This document shows positions 15,218-23,897 of a stretch of 27,443 bases of DNA, piece by piece. The notes below the pieces were generated by a model. It had not been told where the DNA came from, ran no database searches, and saw only the letters and a program-made list of their open reading frames with translations. The stretch comes from UBA5336 sp964412785 (GTDB lineage Bacteria > Pseudomonadota > Alphaproteobacteria > Caulobacterales > Hyphomonadaceae). Within the stretch, counting starts at the first letter, position 1. Every line of letters starts with the position of its first letter. The stretch covers positions 1 to 27,443 of the forward strand of contig CAYPQD010000032.1 of NCBI GenBank assembly GCA_964412785.1. Reading direction: 5' to 3'. The translations under genes and the position numbers were made by a program.

Positions 15218-17137
15218 ATGGCGAAAGCCCAGGAAAGAGAGCAGGAAGCCGACACCACGGACGGCCCGGTCATCGACATGACCAGCGCGTCCATGAAGCG
15301 GTTCCTCAAGGAGGCCAAGGCAAAGGGCTATGTCACCTATGACGAGCTCAACGCCGTCCTGCCCCAGGACCAGCTGACCTCCGACCAGATCGAGGACACC
15401 ATGTCGGCGCTCTCTGAACTGGGCATCAATGTCGTCGATTCCGAGGAGGAGGCGGAAGGCGAGACGAAGGCCCTCACGAAGACCGAGGACAAGAAGGTCG
15501 TCGCCAAGAAGGGCAATGCCCGCGGTACCGACCGGACGGACGACCCGGTGCGCATGTACCTGCGCGAGATGGGTTCGGTGGAGCTGCTCTCGCGCGAGGG
15601 CGAGATTGCCATCGCCAAGCGCATCGAGGCCGGACGCGATGCCATGATCCGTGGCCTGTGTGAATCGCCGCTGACCTTCGAGGCGATGATGGTCTGGCGC
15701 GATGAGCTCCTCGGCGAGCGCATCCTCCTGCGTGATCTTATCGACCTTGAGGCGACCTATGGCGCGGAAAACCCGCCGCCGGAGCCTGAGGAGAAGGACG
15801 AGGACGAGGAGGACGAGGCCTCGGCAAATGGCGAGAGCCGCAGCGATGACGAGGATGATGATGAGGGCCAGTCCATGTCCATGTCGGCCATGGAAGCGGA
15901 ACTGCGCCAGGGCGTCATCGAGAAGCTCGACCAGATCGCCTGCGACTTCCCGAAATATCGCAAGCTGCAGGAAAAGCTCGTCGAACGCCGGCTCGCCGGC
16001 AAGGGGCTCGCCCCGAAGGCGCAGGGCGAATACGAGGCGATCGTCGGCCACATCGTCGACACGCTGAAGACAATGCACATCAACAACGCCCGGATCGAGG
16101 CGCTGGTCGAGCAGCTCTATGCGATAAACAAGAAGCTCATGGGACTGGAAGGCCAGCTGATGCGTCTTGCCGACAGCCATGGTGTGCCGCGCAAGGACTT
16201 CCTGACCGCCTATCTCTGCCGCGAGCTTGACCCGACCTGGGCCGACGACGTCTCCGGCAAGTCAAAGAAGTGGAAGAAATTCGTCGACAGCGAGCGAGCC
16301 AAGGTCGAGGCCCTGCGCGAGGAGATCGCCCTCGTCGCCCAGGAGATCGGCGTTCCCGTCGATGATTTCCGCCTGATCGTGCAGCGCGTCCAGAAGGGTG
16401 AGCGCGAGGCGCGCATCGCCAAGAAGGAGATGGTGGAGGCCAACCTTCGCCTCGTCATTTCAATCGCCAAGAAATACACCAATCGCGGTCTGCAATTCCT
16501 TGATCTCATCCAGGAAGGCAATATCGGGCTGATGAAGGCGGTCGATAAGTTCGAGTATCGCCGCGGCTACAAATTCTCCACCTACGCGACCTGGTGGATC
16601 CGCCAGGCAATCACCCGCTCCATCGCCGACCAGGCGCGCACCATCCGCATCCCCGTGCACATGATCGAGACGATCAACAAGATCGTGCGCACCCAGCGTC
16701 AGATGCTGCACGAGATCGGCCGTGAGCCGACACCGGAGGAACTGTCGGAGAAACTTGGCCTGCCGCTGGAGAAGATCCGCAAGGTGCTGAAGATTGCCAA
16801 GGAGCCGATCAGCCTCGAAACGCCGATCGGCGATGATGAGGACTCAAACCTCGGCGATTTCATCGAGGACAAGTCCGCGCTCCTTCCCGTGGACAGCGCC
16901 ATCCAGTCCAACCTGCGCGAGACGACGACGCGGGTGCTCTCCTCGCTCACCCCGCGCGAGGAACGGGTCCTGCGCATGCGTTTCGGCATCGGAATGAACA
17001 CCGACCACACCCTCGAAGAGGTCGGCCAGCAATTTTCCGTCACCCGCGAACGGATCCGCCAGATCGAGGCGAAAGCGCTGCGCAAGCTCAAGCACCCGAC
17101 CCGCTCGCGCAAGCTCCGGAGCTTCCTCGATACCTGA
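15218..17137 (+). CDS. rpoD: RNA polymerase sigma factor RpoD (sigma-70)
   Basis: 639 residues from the ATG at 15218, chosen because AGGAGAGG lies directly in front; an in-frame ATG at 15176 has no such site. Region 1.1 occupies about 1-90 (FLKEAKAKGYVTYDELNAVLP). Region 1.2 has DDPVRMYLREMGSVELLSREGEIAIAKRIE. A non-conserved insert contains a very acidic stretch around 190-220 (EEKDEDEEDE and DDEDDDEG). Regions 2-3 contain YTNRGLQFLDLIQEGNIGLMKAVDKF and YKFSTYATWWIRQAITR. Region 4 has the helix-turn-helix LEEVGQQFSVTRERIRQIEAKALRKL. It directs RNA polymerase to housekeeping promoters. Confidence 0.98.
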   Translation: MAKAQEREQEADTTDGPVIDMTSASMKRFLKEAKAKGYVTYDELNAVLPQDQLTSDQIEDTMSALSELGINVVDSEEEAEGETKALTKTEDKKVVAKKGNARGTDRTDDPVRMYLREMGSVELLSREGEIAIAKRIEAGRDAMIRGLCESPLTFEAMMVWRDELLGERILLRDLIDLEATYGAENPPPEPEEKDEDEEDEASANGESRSDDEDDDEGQSMSMSAMEAELRQGVIEKLDQIACDFPKYRKLQEKLVERRLAGKGLAPKAQGEYEAIVGHIVDTLKTMHINNARIEALVEQLYAINKKLMGLEGQLMRLADSHGVPRKDFLTAYLCRELDPTWADDVSGKSKKWKKFVDSERAKVEALREEIALVAQEIGVPVDDFRLIVQRVQKGEREARIAKKEMVEANLRLVISIAKKYTNRGLQFLDLIQEGNIGLMKAVDKFEYRRGYKFSTYATWWIRQAITRSIADQARTIRIPVHMIETINKIVRTQRQMLHEIGREPTPEELSEKLGLPLEKIRKVLKIAKEPISLETPIGDDEDSNLGDFIEDKSALLPVDSAIQSNLRETTTRVLSSLTPREERVLRMRFGIGMNTDHTLEEVGQQFSVTRERIRQIEAKALRKLKHPTRSRKLRSFLDT

Positions 17138-17206
17138 TACCAGGCGGCATGGACCCAAAACCAATCCTTGCAGCGCAAGGCCGAGCGCGACTGCGCGTCG
17201 GCGCTC
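17137..17206 (+). repeat. Dispersed repeat, copy B, with hairpins after rpoD
   Basis: The element starts on the last base of the rpoD stop codon. ATACCAGGCGGCATGGACCC resembles copy A, and GCATGGACCCAAAACCAATC (17147-17166) matches the minus strand of copy A at 19 of 20 bases. Two hairpins follow: CCTTGC-AGC-GCAAGG (17166-17180), and GAGCGCGAC (17183-17191) pairing with GTCGGCGCTC (17197-17206) with one bulged base. No T-run follows, so it may act as a Rho-dependent 3' end or only as a structured repeat. The ATG at 17149 opens a 28-codon frame beginning MDPKPI, the same first residues as the CDF-like protein. Confidence 0.7.
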
Positions 17207-17262
17207 CAGGCGCCACAATCGCGGACGAGGCTTGATCCGCGCACACGGGTATGAGCCCGCTG

Positions 17263-17304
17263 GGCATCCGGTGGCGTGGGCATCCGGTGGCGGCATCCGG
17301 TGGC
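17263..17304. repeat. Short tandem repeat, three copies of GGCATCCGGTGGC
   Basis: The 13-base unit occurs at 17263-17275, 17279-17291 and 17292-17304, the first two separated by GTG. It lies in the gene-poor region downstream of rpoD. No coding or regulatory role is visible. Confidence 0.85.
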
Positions 17305-17374
17305 CGGGGCAGGCGGCGCGGACAGCCCGCGGCCTGTCCGACCGGTTCCGCCTGACCCATAGACTGCCCGGGCC

Positions 17375-17737
17375 ATGACGCCGTCCGTGATCCTTCACCT
17401 GTTCTCCGCCATTCCGGTCCTCTACTGGCCGGTGCTGGTGGCGGAACTCGTGCGCCTGTTGCCGGAGATTCGCGCCTACGCCGCGCTGAACCGTGGCGGC
17501 TGGATCGAATATGACACGGTTGGCCGGCTCTGGCTCGTTCCGGCTCCGCCGCAAGGCGCCCACCTGTCCCCATCACCGGCCGGGACGCTGCCCGGCGGCC
17601 TCGCGTCACAGCGAAGACGGCTCGCCATTGCGCTCTGCGTGCCGTGCGCAGCGCATCGCCCCCCCATGCGTACGATCGGCGCGGGCCTGCCCGCCCCGGC
17701 GCGCGCAGCTTTGCTGGCAGCGCCGGATACCTCCTGA
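17375..17737 (+). CDS. Doubtful small membrane-associated protein or gene remnant
   Basis: 120 codons from the ATG at 17375. The first half looks like real protein: a hydrophobic N-terminal segment (VILHLFSAIPVLYWPVLVAELV) followed by RLLPEIRAYAALNRGGWIEYDTVGRLWLV, with codon use like the neighbours. The second half (from about residue 64) is Pro/Ala/Arg-rich, uses rarer codons and shows no pattern, which suggests a frameshifted or truncated gene. I do not recognise the family. There is no convincing ribosome binding site. It is the only candidate gene in the 680 bases between rpoD and the exported protein; 17738-17820 holds nothing I can name. Confidence 0.4.
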   Translation: MTPSVILHLFSAIPVLYWPVLVAELVRLLPEIRAYAALNRGGWIEYDTVGRLWLVPAPPQGAHLSPSPAGTLPGGLASQRRRLAIALCVPCAAHRPPMRTIGAGLPAPARAALLAAPDTS

Positions 17738-17820
17738 CATGCCCGCTCCGTCCCCGACACTCCGCCCCCGCCCTGCCAGCGCCCCTCCGGGCGTCGCCTG
17801 TGCTGGCCGGCGGCAGTCTG

Positions 17821-18636
17821 TCAGAACGAGACCGGAGCGAATTGGTCATAGTCGCCGAGCGAGACGAAGCCGCTGAGGGCGCGGCCGCTCAGGCCATTGC
17901 GCAGGGCCTCCAGCAGGTTGACGCCGGCGTCGACCTGGTCGGCCGCGATCAGCACCACCTGGCGTTGGGGCGAGGTGTCGCCGGCACAGGCCCCCGTGCT
18001 GGTGCAGCCATTCCTGTCCTGGTGCTCGCCAAGGCTGACAGCCAGCACCCCGGGTGCGGCGCCCGCACAGCCGCCGGTGACGCTGCGAAGCGCCTCGCCG
18101 ATCCGCTCGCCGCGATTGCGGGCAAGCTGGTGGTTCAGTGCGGTCGGCCCCTCATGGGAGGCCGCTCCAATGGCGATGGTCGCATCAGCGGCGCACAGTT
18201 CGGACACAAGGCCGGGCCGGTCGAAGATATCGGAGAGGGCAGCACTGCCGGTGCTGTCTCGCACCGCAGAGGAGGACCCCAGAACCCAGGAATAGCGCTC
18301 GTCGAGGACATAGAGGCGGAAGTCCGCCCGGCGCCCGGCCGCATCAGTGCCCGAAAACTGGTCCGTCCGCGCCCAGGTGCCGGCGACGACCGGTTCAAGC
18401 CGCTGCGGCGCGCACTGGCTGGCATCGGTGCCGAAAGTGAGGCGGTCCCACCATAGCGAGCGGGCATAGCTCGGGTCGGTGGCTGCAGCCTGACGCTCGT
18501 CGAGATCGCCGGTGCAGATGACCTTGCCGGTGCCGCGCTCAATGCCGAAGGTGCCGGTCTCATCGGCGCTCTGCGCATGGGACAATGACATCGCAGTCAG
18601 AACCGCAATGAAGACCCCGCTCAGTGTCGCTTTCAT
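17821..18636 (-). CDS. Exported protein with weak OmpA-like C-terminal similarity
   Basis: 271 residues with a clear signal peptide (MKATLSGVFIAVLTAMSLSHAQS). The mature part has several Cys residues, consistent with periplasmic disulfides. A segment around 165-190 (IAIGAASHEGPTALNHQLARNRGERIGEAL) and the later VSLGEHQDRNGC...QRQVVLIAAD are spaced like the core of OmpA/MotB peptidoglycan-binding domains (G-x-A-S-x-E-G, N-x-x-L-x-x-x-R, then an R-x-V strand). The match is weak, and the conserved binding Asp is not certain. A purine-rich AAGGGG lies in front of the start. It lies downstream of xthA by 96 bases and may have its own promoter. Confidence 0.8.
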   Translation of the reverse strand: MKATLSGVFIAVLTAMSLSHAQSADETGTFGIERGTGKVICTGDLDERQAAATDPSYARSLWWDRLTFGTDASQCAPQRLEPVVAGTWARTDQFSGTDAAGRRADFRLYVLDERYSWVLGSSSAVRDSTGSAALSDIFDRPGLVSELCAADATIAIGAASHEGPTALNHQLARNRGERIGEALRSVTGGCAGAAPGVLAVSLGEHQDRNGCTSTGACAGDTSPQRQVVLIAADQVDAGVNLLEALRNGLSGRALSGFVSLGDYDQFAPVSF

Positions 18637-18732
18637 GTCGAATATCCCCTTTGCCGCAAGCCCCGTCTGCCCTGCCTATGCCCTTGCGCGGAGGAGATCA
18701 ACAGAAACCGGCGCGGCGATGCGCGAATACGC

Positions 18733-19518
18733 CTAGTCAGAGACGGTTGCGATCACCGGAACATGGTCCGACGGCTTGTCCAGTTCGCGCGCACTGCGGT
18801 GGATATCGACCGCTTCCAGCCGGTCCGTCGCCTGCGGCGAGCAGAGCAGATGGTCGATCCGGATGCCGTGGTCCTTGCGATAGGCCCCGCCCTGATAGTC
18901 CCAGAAGGAGTAGTGGTGGGTGCGGCCATCAAGCGCCTCATAGGCGTCGGTGAAGCCCAGCCACTTCACCCGGTTGAATGCGGCCCGGGTTTCCGGGCGG
19001 GCGAGCGCGTCATCGGCCCACACAGCCGGGTCCCAGCAATCGGCATCGCGCGGAATGCAGTTGAAGTCGCCGGCGAGGACGAAGGCGTTCTCGTCCCGAA
19101 GACGGCGGGCAGCGTGGCCTGCAAGGCGTGCCATCCAGGCGAGCTTGTAGTCGAATTTCTCCCCTGGCGCGGGATTACCATTGGGGACATAGAGGCTGGC
19201 GACCCGGACGGGGCGCTCGGTCAGGATGGTCGCTTCGATATAGCGGGCCTGCTCGTCATCCTCGCCGCCGGGCAGGCCGGGCTCGACATCCTCCAGCGGC
19301 CGCTTCGACAGGAGGGCCACGCCATTATAGCTCTTCTGGCCATATACCGCGCAGGTCCAGCCGCGCTCCTCCAGCTCCAAATAGGGGAAGGCGTCCGTCC
19401 CACACTTGATCTCCTGCAACGCCACCACATCGCATTCGATCCCCTCAAGCACAGCCAGCACGGTCGGCAGGCGGGCCTTGATGGAATTGACGTTCCAGGT
19501 GGCGATCCTGAGCGACAT
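18733..19518 (-). CDS. xthA: Exodeoxyribonuclease III
   Basis: 261 residues of the endonuclease/exonuclease/phosphatase fold. Landmarks are IATWNVNSIKARLP at the N-terminus, LQEIKCGTDAFP with the metal-binding Glu, SYNGVALLSKRP, LAGDFNCIPRDADCWDP, and KDHGIRIDHLLCS followed by KPSDHVPVIATV with the catalytic Asp-His pair. It acts as AP endonuclease and 3'-5' exonuclease in base-excision repair. The start lies 12 bases downstream of the sugar dehydrogenase stop, so the two are probably co-transcribed. Confidence 0.97.
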   Translation of the reverse strand: MSLRIATWNVNSIKARLPTVLAVLEGIECDVVALQEIKCGTDAFPYLELEERGWTCAVYGQKSYNGVALLSKRPLEDVEPGLPGGEDDEQARYIEATILTERPVRVASLYVPNGNPAPGEKFDYKLAWMARLAGHAARRLRDENAFVLAGDFNCIPRDADCWDPAVWADDALARPETRAAFNRVKWLGFTDAYEALDGRTHHYSFWDYQGGAYRKDHGIRIDHLLCSPQATDRLEAVDIHRSARELDKPSDHVPVIATVSD

Positions 19519-19530
19519 CCCTGCCGCCGG

Positions 19531-20700
19531 TCAGTGGTCGCCGGCCGGGTCGAGCCGGTAGACCACCCCGTCAATGTCCATGCTTGCAAGATAGAGCTTG
19601 CCATCAGGACCGGTTTCGACATCCCGGAAGCCGAGCTGGCGGTCCTTCAGGAGGTCCTCTGTGCCGACGACACCGCCCGCCTCGTCGAGGTCGATGCGCA
19701 CCAGCTTGCGGCCATCGGGTCCGTTCATGGCGCCGATGAAGAGATCGCCCTGCCAGCCTGGATAGGCATCACCGGTGTAGAGCGTCATGCCCGATGGGGC
19801 GATCGAGGGGACCCATTTCACCGCCGGCTGGGCCATGCCCTCCTTCTTCGTCTCGGTGGTGATGATCGAGCCGTCATAGTTCACCCCATAGGTGATTGCC
19901 GGCCAGCCATAATTGGTGCCGGGCTCGATCAGATTGAGCTCGTCGCCGCCCTTCGGCCCGTGCTCATGGGCGTAGATGAGGCCGCGCGTATCATCGATGA
20001 CCAGGCCCTGGACATTGCGGTGGCCATAGGTCCACACGGCCGCCGCAGGGCCTGCCTGGTCCGCGAACGGGTTGTCGGCCGGCAGGCTGCCATCACGGTT
20101 GATCCGCACGATCGTGCCGAAATGATTGTCCACAGACTGGGCCTCATCCTTCCAGGCAAAGCCGTCGCCGAGGGTTATGAGCAGGGTGCCATCGCCAAGG
20201 AAGCCGAACCGGGACCCGAAATGGGCGCCGCCACGCTTGGCCGGGACATGGGATGCGAAGATCTCCTCTACCGCCTCGAGCGCGCTGGCGTCATCAGACA
20301 GCCGCCCGCGGACCACGGCTGTGTGGTTGGAATCGGCGTCGCCCCTGGAATAGCTGAGATAGACCAGCCGGTTGTCTGCAAAGTTCGGGTCCAGCGCCAT
20401 GTCGAGATACCCGCCCTGGCGCTCGACAAAGGCATCGTCCGGCGTCCCGGAGATCGCCACGGGGTCGAGTGTGCCATCGCGGATGATGCGCAGACGGCCC
20501 TCGCGCTCACTGACCAGCAGGTCGCCATTCGGCAGGAAGGCCATGCCCCAGGGGAACTCCAGGCCACTGGCGATCTCTGTCAGGGTCCAGTCCGTCGCCG
20601 CGCCGGCTCCCGCAGTTGCCCCGGGTCCGGCCTGTTCGGCACAGGCGGCGAGGGCAAGGGCGAGGGCGGGGCCGGCGGCGAGGATGGCGGTGCGGGTCAT
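19531..20700 (-). CDS. PQQ-dependent sugar dehydrogenase, lipoprotein
   Basis: 389 residues from the ATG at 20700; an ATG 30 bases further upstream would put ten residues in front of the signal peptide. The leader ends in a lipobox (LALAAC), so the protein is probably lipid-anchored in the periplasm. The rest is the six-bladed beta-propeller of the GSDH/Asd (YliI) family: FPWGMAFLPNGDLLVSEREGRLR, GGAHFGSRFGFLGDGTLLITLGDG, VWTYGHRNVQGLVID, HEHGPKGGDELNLIEPGTNYGWP. These hold the PQQ and calcium sites in characterised members. It should oxidise aldose sugars with PQQ; no PQQ-synthesis gene is in the window. It is followed closely by xthA. Confidence 0.93.
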   Translation of the reverse strand: MTRTAILAAGPALALALAACAEQAGPGATAGAGAATDWTLTEIASGLEFPWGMAFLPNGDLLVSEREGRLRIIRDGTLDPVAISGTPDDAFVERQGGYLDMALDPNFADNRLVYLSYSRGDADSNHTAVVRGRLSDDASALEAVEEIFASHVPAKRGGAHFGSRFGFLGDGTLLITLGDGFAWKDEAQSVDNHFGTIVRINRDGSLPADNPFADQAGPAAAVWTYGHRNVQGLVIDDTRGLIYAHEHGPKGGDELNLIEPGTNYGWPAITYGVNYDGSIITTETKKEGMAQPAVKWVPSIAPSGMTLYTGDAYPGWQGDLFIGAMNGPDGRKLVRIDLDEAGGVVGTEDLLKDRQLGFRDVETGPDGKLYLASMDIDGVVYRLDPAGDH

Positions 20701-20785
20701 CGGATGAGGTCTCCAGATAGCGCGGATCAATGCGTCTGTGTCTCAGGTAAGTCGCCTGCCGGTCCAATAAAGTCGCACCCGACAT

Positions 20786-20816
20786 GGAAAACGGGCAGCC
20801 GGTCGCTGGCTGCCCG
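20786..20816 (-). terminator. Rho-independent terminator of the TonB receptor gene
   Basis: Read on the minus strand, a perfect 9-bp stem CGGGCAGCC / GGCTGCCCG (20816-20808 and 20800-20792) with a 7-base loop is followed directly by TTTT (20791-20788). It lies about 25 bases after the receptor stop codon, so the receptor is transcribed apart from the sugar dehydrogenase gene. Confidence 0.85.
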
Positions 20817-20841
20817 CAAATCCCGAAACCGTGACCGCGTC

Positions 20842-23661
20842 TTACCAGTTCTTCGTGAGGGTGATGCCGTATGTGGCCGGCTCGGTCAGGAAGATGTTGG
20901 TGAACAGGCCCGAGCTGTCATCGGTAAGGTAGGCGCCGGTGATCACCTCCTCATCGGTGACATTCTTGCCGAACAACTCGATCTCGAACTCTCCCGGTTC
21001 ATTGATGAATTTGAGCGACAGGTTGAGATTGTCCCAGCTTTCCAGGACATCGCGACCGGTATTCCAGACCCGCGAGAAGCTGTCGTCCTGGTAATAGTAG
21101 TCGGCGCGCACAATCGTGGTCCAGTCGCCTCCGAAACCCCCCTCCCAGCTGTATTCGGCGCCGAAATTTAAGGTGACGTTCGGTGTGCCGGGCAGCTCGT
21201 TTCCGGAAAGGTCCTTCGCGAAACCGTCAAGCGGTGTGAAGGCGCCGCTGGGCAGTCCGAACGCCGCCTCCTGGCCGACGAATGCGCCGGTACACAGGCC
21301 TGCAGAGGACCCCGGAGCAAGGATGCCGCCCTGTATGGCGCCAAGCACGGTGGCATAGGCCGCCGAGGAGATGACGCAGTTGGAGAAGGACGCCGCGTTC
21401 TTCAGCACCACGAAATTGGCGTCGCCATTGGTACGGTCGAGCACGTCGATCGCCGCGCTGTCCTTGATCTCGCTGTCCAGCAGGCCGAGATTGGCGTTGA
21501 GTACGAGACTGGACACCGGGCTCCAGATCGTCTCGACTTCAAGGCCCTGGATCTCCGCGTCGATATTGAAGTTGGCCGAGGTCCGGTTGATGATCTGCGT
21601 GATCTGGTAGCCTTCATAGTCGTAATAGAAGCCGGTGGCATTGAGCTGCATGGCCCCGCCATCCAGCGTGTTCTTCGTGCCGACCTCAAAGGCGTTCACG
21701 AATTCAGGCTCGAAGGTCGACGGGAACGCGTTCGCATTGCCGGCCGGCTGTGGCGGGTTGATGCCGCCGCCCTTGTAGCCCTTGGAGTAGAACGCATAGA
21801 CCAGCGTGTCCTCGGTGAAGCCAAGGTCCGGGGCCCAGTCGAAGCCGACCCGGCCGGTCACCTCCTGGAAGTCGGCCTTATCGACGCCGCGCGGTTCCAG
21901 AGCGCCGCCGGGTGGCAGCGCCGCCTCCGGGGTGAACAGGAAGGTCGGGATGACATCCTGCTCCTTCTGGTCGTCGGTATACCGCAGCCCGAGGGTCAAG
22001 GTCAGCGTGTCGGACACGTCGTAATAGCCCTCGCCAAAGACCGCGAAGGATTCCAGACGATAGGGCGAGAGCGTCCGGAAATAATTGCCGCCATCGCCGC
22101 CGACATTCTCAAGAATGGGGCCCGTCCCGTCGCCGGCCGTATCGATCGGCACGAGGCCGCCGAAGAGCGCGCCGCCGAGGGCATTGTTGATCTGGGCCAC
22201 CGCGGTCAGGGTGTTGGAGAGGACATAATAGCCGTCGGACTTGCGGCTCGGATCGATCGCCTCGACCTCTGCATAGATCGCGCCGAGATTGAAGTTGAAC
22301 CGGCCCTCGAAATCCGATTGCAGGCGCAATTCATGGCTCGACTGCTCGCTGCGTCCGCCGGAAATGTCGAATGTGCGGAAGATGTTCGAGGTGCCAAGCT
22401 GTGGGTCGCTGACGACACCGCCAGGGAACAGCGCCTGGTAGACCGGCGCGAGCGCCGGATTGCCAAGGGGAATGCCCGCCTCGTTGAAGGCAACCGTCGG
22501 CGCCACCTTGTTGTAGTCCTCCACCGAGATGATGTTCGAGGTCGAGGTCGAGCCGAGATAGGTCGCCGTAAGGGCGTCGGTCAGGTCAAATTCCGCCTTG
22601 AATTCGTAAAGCGTCTGGTCGGCCTCGTAGATCGGGTCAAACGCGCTTTCGATCTTGCGCAGGTCCGCCACAAGCGGGTCGGTGAACGCGTCGCCACTCA
22701 GCAGGCCGGCAGTAATGCCCAGGCCACCGCCAAGGGTGGCGGCGGAGTTGACGCGGTCGAGCGATTTGTCGAGCGGGGCTTCGCGGCAGCCCAGCGAGGT
22801 GTAAATCTGATCGGCGGGGCCGATCGGGATGCCGGCAAAGCTGGTCTCGAACGGGTCCTTGGCGCACAATTGCTTGCCGGAGCGGATCCGTGTGTCGTCC
22901 TCCTCGAAATGCTCCACCAGCAGCCAGGTGCGGAAACGCTCGGTCGGCTCCCAGGCAATGGTGCCGCGCACGCCATAGAGTTCGCGGGTGTCGATCTCAT
23001 TGCCGGTGACAAGGTTGTCGGCAAAGCCGCCGCGCGACAGGTAGGAGCCGGCCAGCCGAACCGCGATTGTCTCGCCGACGGGGATGTTGGCCATGCCCTT
23101 GAGCTTGACGGTATCGTAATTGCCGACGGTGGCCTGGATGCGGCCCTGATACTCCTCAAGCACCGGCTTGGCGGTAATCACATTGATCACGCCGCCGGTG
23201 GCGTTGCGACCATACAAAGTGCCCTGTGGGCCGCGCAGGACCTCGACCCGTTCCACGTCGAAATACTCCGCCTCGAACAGGCGGTTGGCAGTCAGCGGCA
23301 CGTCGTTCTGGTGAACGCCGACGCCGGCGTCGCCGGACTGGGCGACCAGGTCGGCGCCCACCCCGCGGATCTTGAAGTTGGAGCCGGTGAAATTGCCCTT
23401 GGAGAAGGTGACGTTCGGGATCGACTTGACGAGGTCCGGACCGCCGGAAAGCTGCAGTTTCTCAAGCGCCCCCTCGTCGAAGGCGGAGACGGCGATCGGC
23501 ACATCCTGAATCGATTCTTCCTGTTTCTGCGTGGTCACGACGACGGCGCCGAGGGTGCGCGTGTCATCGGCCTGGGCCATGGCACTGCCGGCGCCGGCCG
23601 TCACGGCCAGGGCAGAGGCCCCAGCCAGCAGGGCAAATCTCGAGTCTTTGGTCAGGTTCAT
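20842..23661 (-). CDS. TonB-dependent outer-membrane receptor
   Basis: 939 residues. The signal peptide ends near SAMAQA (about 31), followed by a TonB-box-like LGAVVVTTQKQEESIQDVPIAVSAF. The plug domain has the signature DVERVEVLRGPQGTLYGRNATGGVINVIT (about 135-165). A long beta-barrel follows and closes with the aromatic terminus TYGITLTKNW recognised by the BAM machinery. It resembles the large substrate-receptor families of marine and freshwater alphaproteobacteria, which take up carbohydrates or other complex nutrients rather than only siderophores. The substrate cannot be read from sequence. A strong ribosome binding site (GGAGGAG) precedes the start, and two palindromes lie about 90-125 bases upstream. 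Confidence 0.97.
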   Translation of the reverse strand: MNLTKDSRFALLAGASALAVTAGAGSAMAQADDTRTLGAVVVTTQKQEESIQDVPIAVSAFDEGALEKLQLSGGPDLVKSIPNVTFSKGNFTGSNFKIRGVGADLVAQSGDAGVGVHQNDVPLTANRLFEAEYFDVERVEVLRGPQGTLYGRNATGGVINVITAKPVLEEYQGRIQATVGNYDTVKLKGMANIPVGETIAVRLAGSYLSRGGFADNLVTGNEIDTRELYGVRGTIAWEPTERFRTWLLVEHFEEDDTRIRSGKQLCAKDPFETSFAGIPIGPADQIYTSLGCREAPLDKSLDRVNSAATLGGGLGITAGLLSGDAFTDPLVADLRKIESAFDPIYEADQTLYEFKAEFDLTDALTATYLGSTSTSNIISVEDYNKVAPTVAFNEAGIPLGNPALAPVYQALFPGGVVSDPQLGTSNIFRTFDISGGRSEQSSHELRLQSDFEGRFNFNLGAIYAEVEAIDPSRKSDGYYVLSNTLTAVAQINNALGGALFGGLVPIDTAGDGTGPILENVGGDGGNYFRTLSPYRLESFAVFGEGYYDVSDTLTLTLGLRYTDDQKEQDVIPTFLFTPEAALPPGGALEPRGVDKADFQEVTGRVGFDWAPDLGFTEDTLVYAFYSKGYKGGGINPPQPAGNANAFPSTFEPEFVNAFEVGTKNTLDGGAMQLNATGFYYDYEGYQITQIINRTSANFNIDAEIQGLEVETIWSPVSSLVLNANLGLLDSEIKDSAAIDVLDRTNGDANFVVLKNAASFSNCVISSAAYATVLGAIQGGILAPGSSAGLCTGAFVGQEAAFGLPSGAFTPLDGFAKDLSGNELPGTPNVTLNFGAEYSWEGGFGGDWTTIVRADYYYQDDSFSRVWNTGRDVLESWDNLNLSLKFINEPGEFEIELFGKNVTDEEVITGAYLTDDSSGLFTNIFLTEPATYGITLTKNW

Positions 23662-23750
23662 AGCTCACTCCTCCCGTGCCGTCAGGCCTGCTCGGGCCGT
23701 CCGGTCATATCTTGCTTGCGAGCCCCGAGCCGTTGACCCGGGATCTTCAT

Positions 23751-23784
23751 TTGTCATGACAGCGTCGAGCGTGACAACTTGTCA
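23751..23784. promoter_or_regulatory. Paired TGTCA/TGACA palindromes upstream of the TonB receptor
   Basis: TGTCATGACA (23752-23761) and TGACAACTTGTCA (23772-23784) are two perfect inverted repeats built from the same half-site, ten bases apart. A looser pair, GTCA-TAAATG-TGAC, lies at about 23825-23838 nearer queC. On the minus strand the second site contains TTGACA, a good -35 hexamer, so a bound regulator could block a receptor promoter. The half-sites resemble operators of GntR-type repressors, but no regulator gene is in the window. Confidence 0.5.
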
Positions 23785-23897
23785 ACACATCGTTCGGGCG
23801 GTGGGCCATGCGGGAATGGGGCGTGTCATAAATGTGACGATTGGCCGAAACCGGCACAGTCAAAGCGATTTTCTCGCGCGCCTTCGACTGCTAGAGC

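Noticed and set aside
17166..17206. An intrinsic terminator after rpoD
   Set aside because: Two hairpins are present but no T-run follows, so the region is recorded as part of the repeat element and not as a Rho-independent terminator.
18763..21171. An 802-codon open frame opposite xthA, the sugar dehydrogenase and the receptor C-terminus
   Set aside because: It spans three real genes and a strong terminator on the other strand; its composition is typical of antisense translation.
22318..23736. A 472-codon open frame opposite the TonB receptor gene
   Set aside because: It is the GC-rich antisense shadow of an unmistakable receptor. The translation is low in complexity and rich in Arg/Gly/Val/Ala with no family pattern.
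23662..23897. A preQ1 riboswitch in front of queC
   Set aside because: No compact pseudoknot-like hairpin with an A-rich tail was seen near the queC start; the region is better explained by the palindromes and the divergent receptor promoter.
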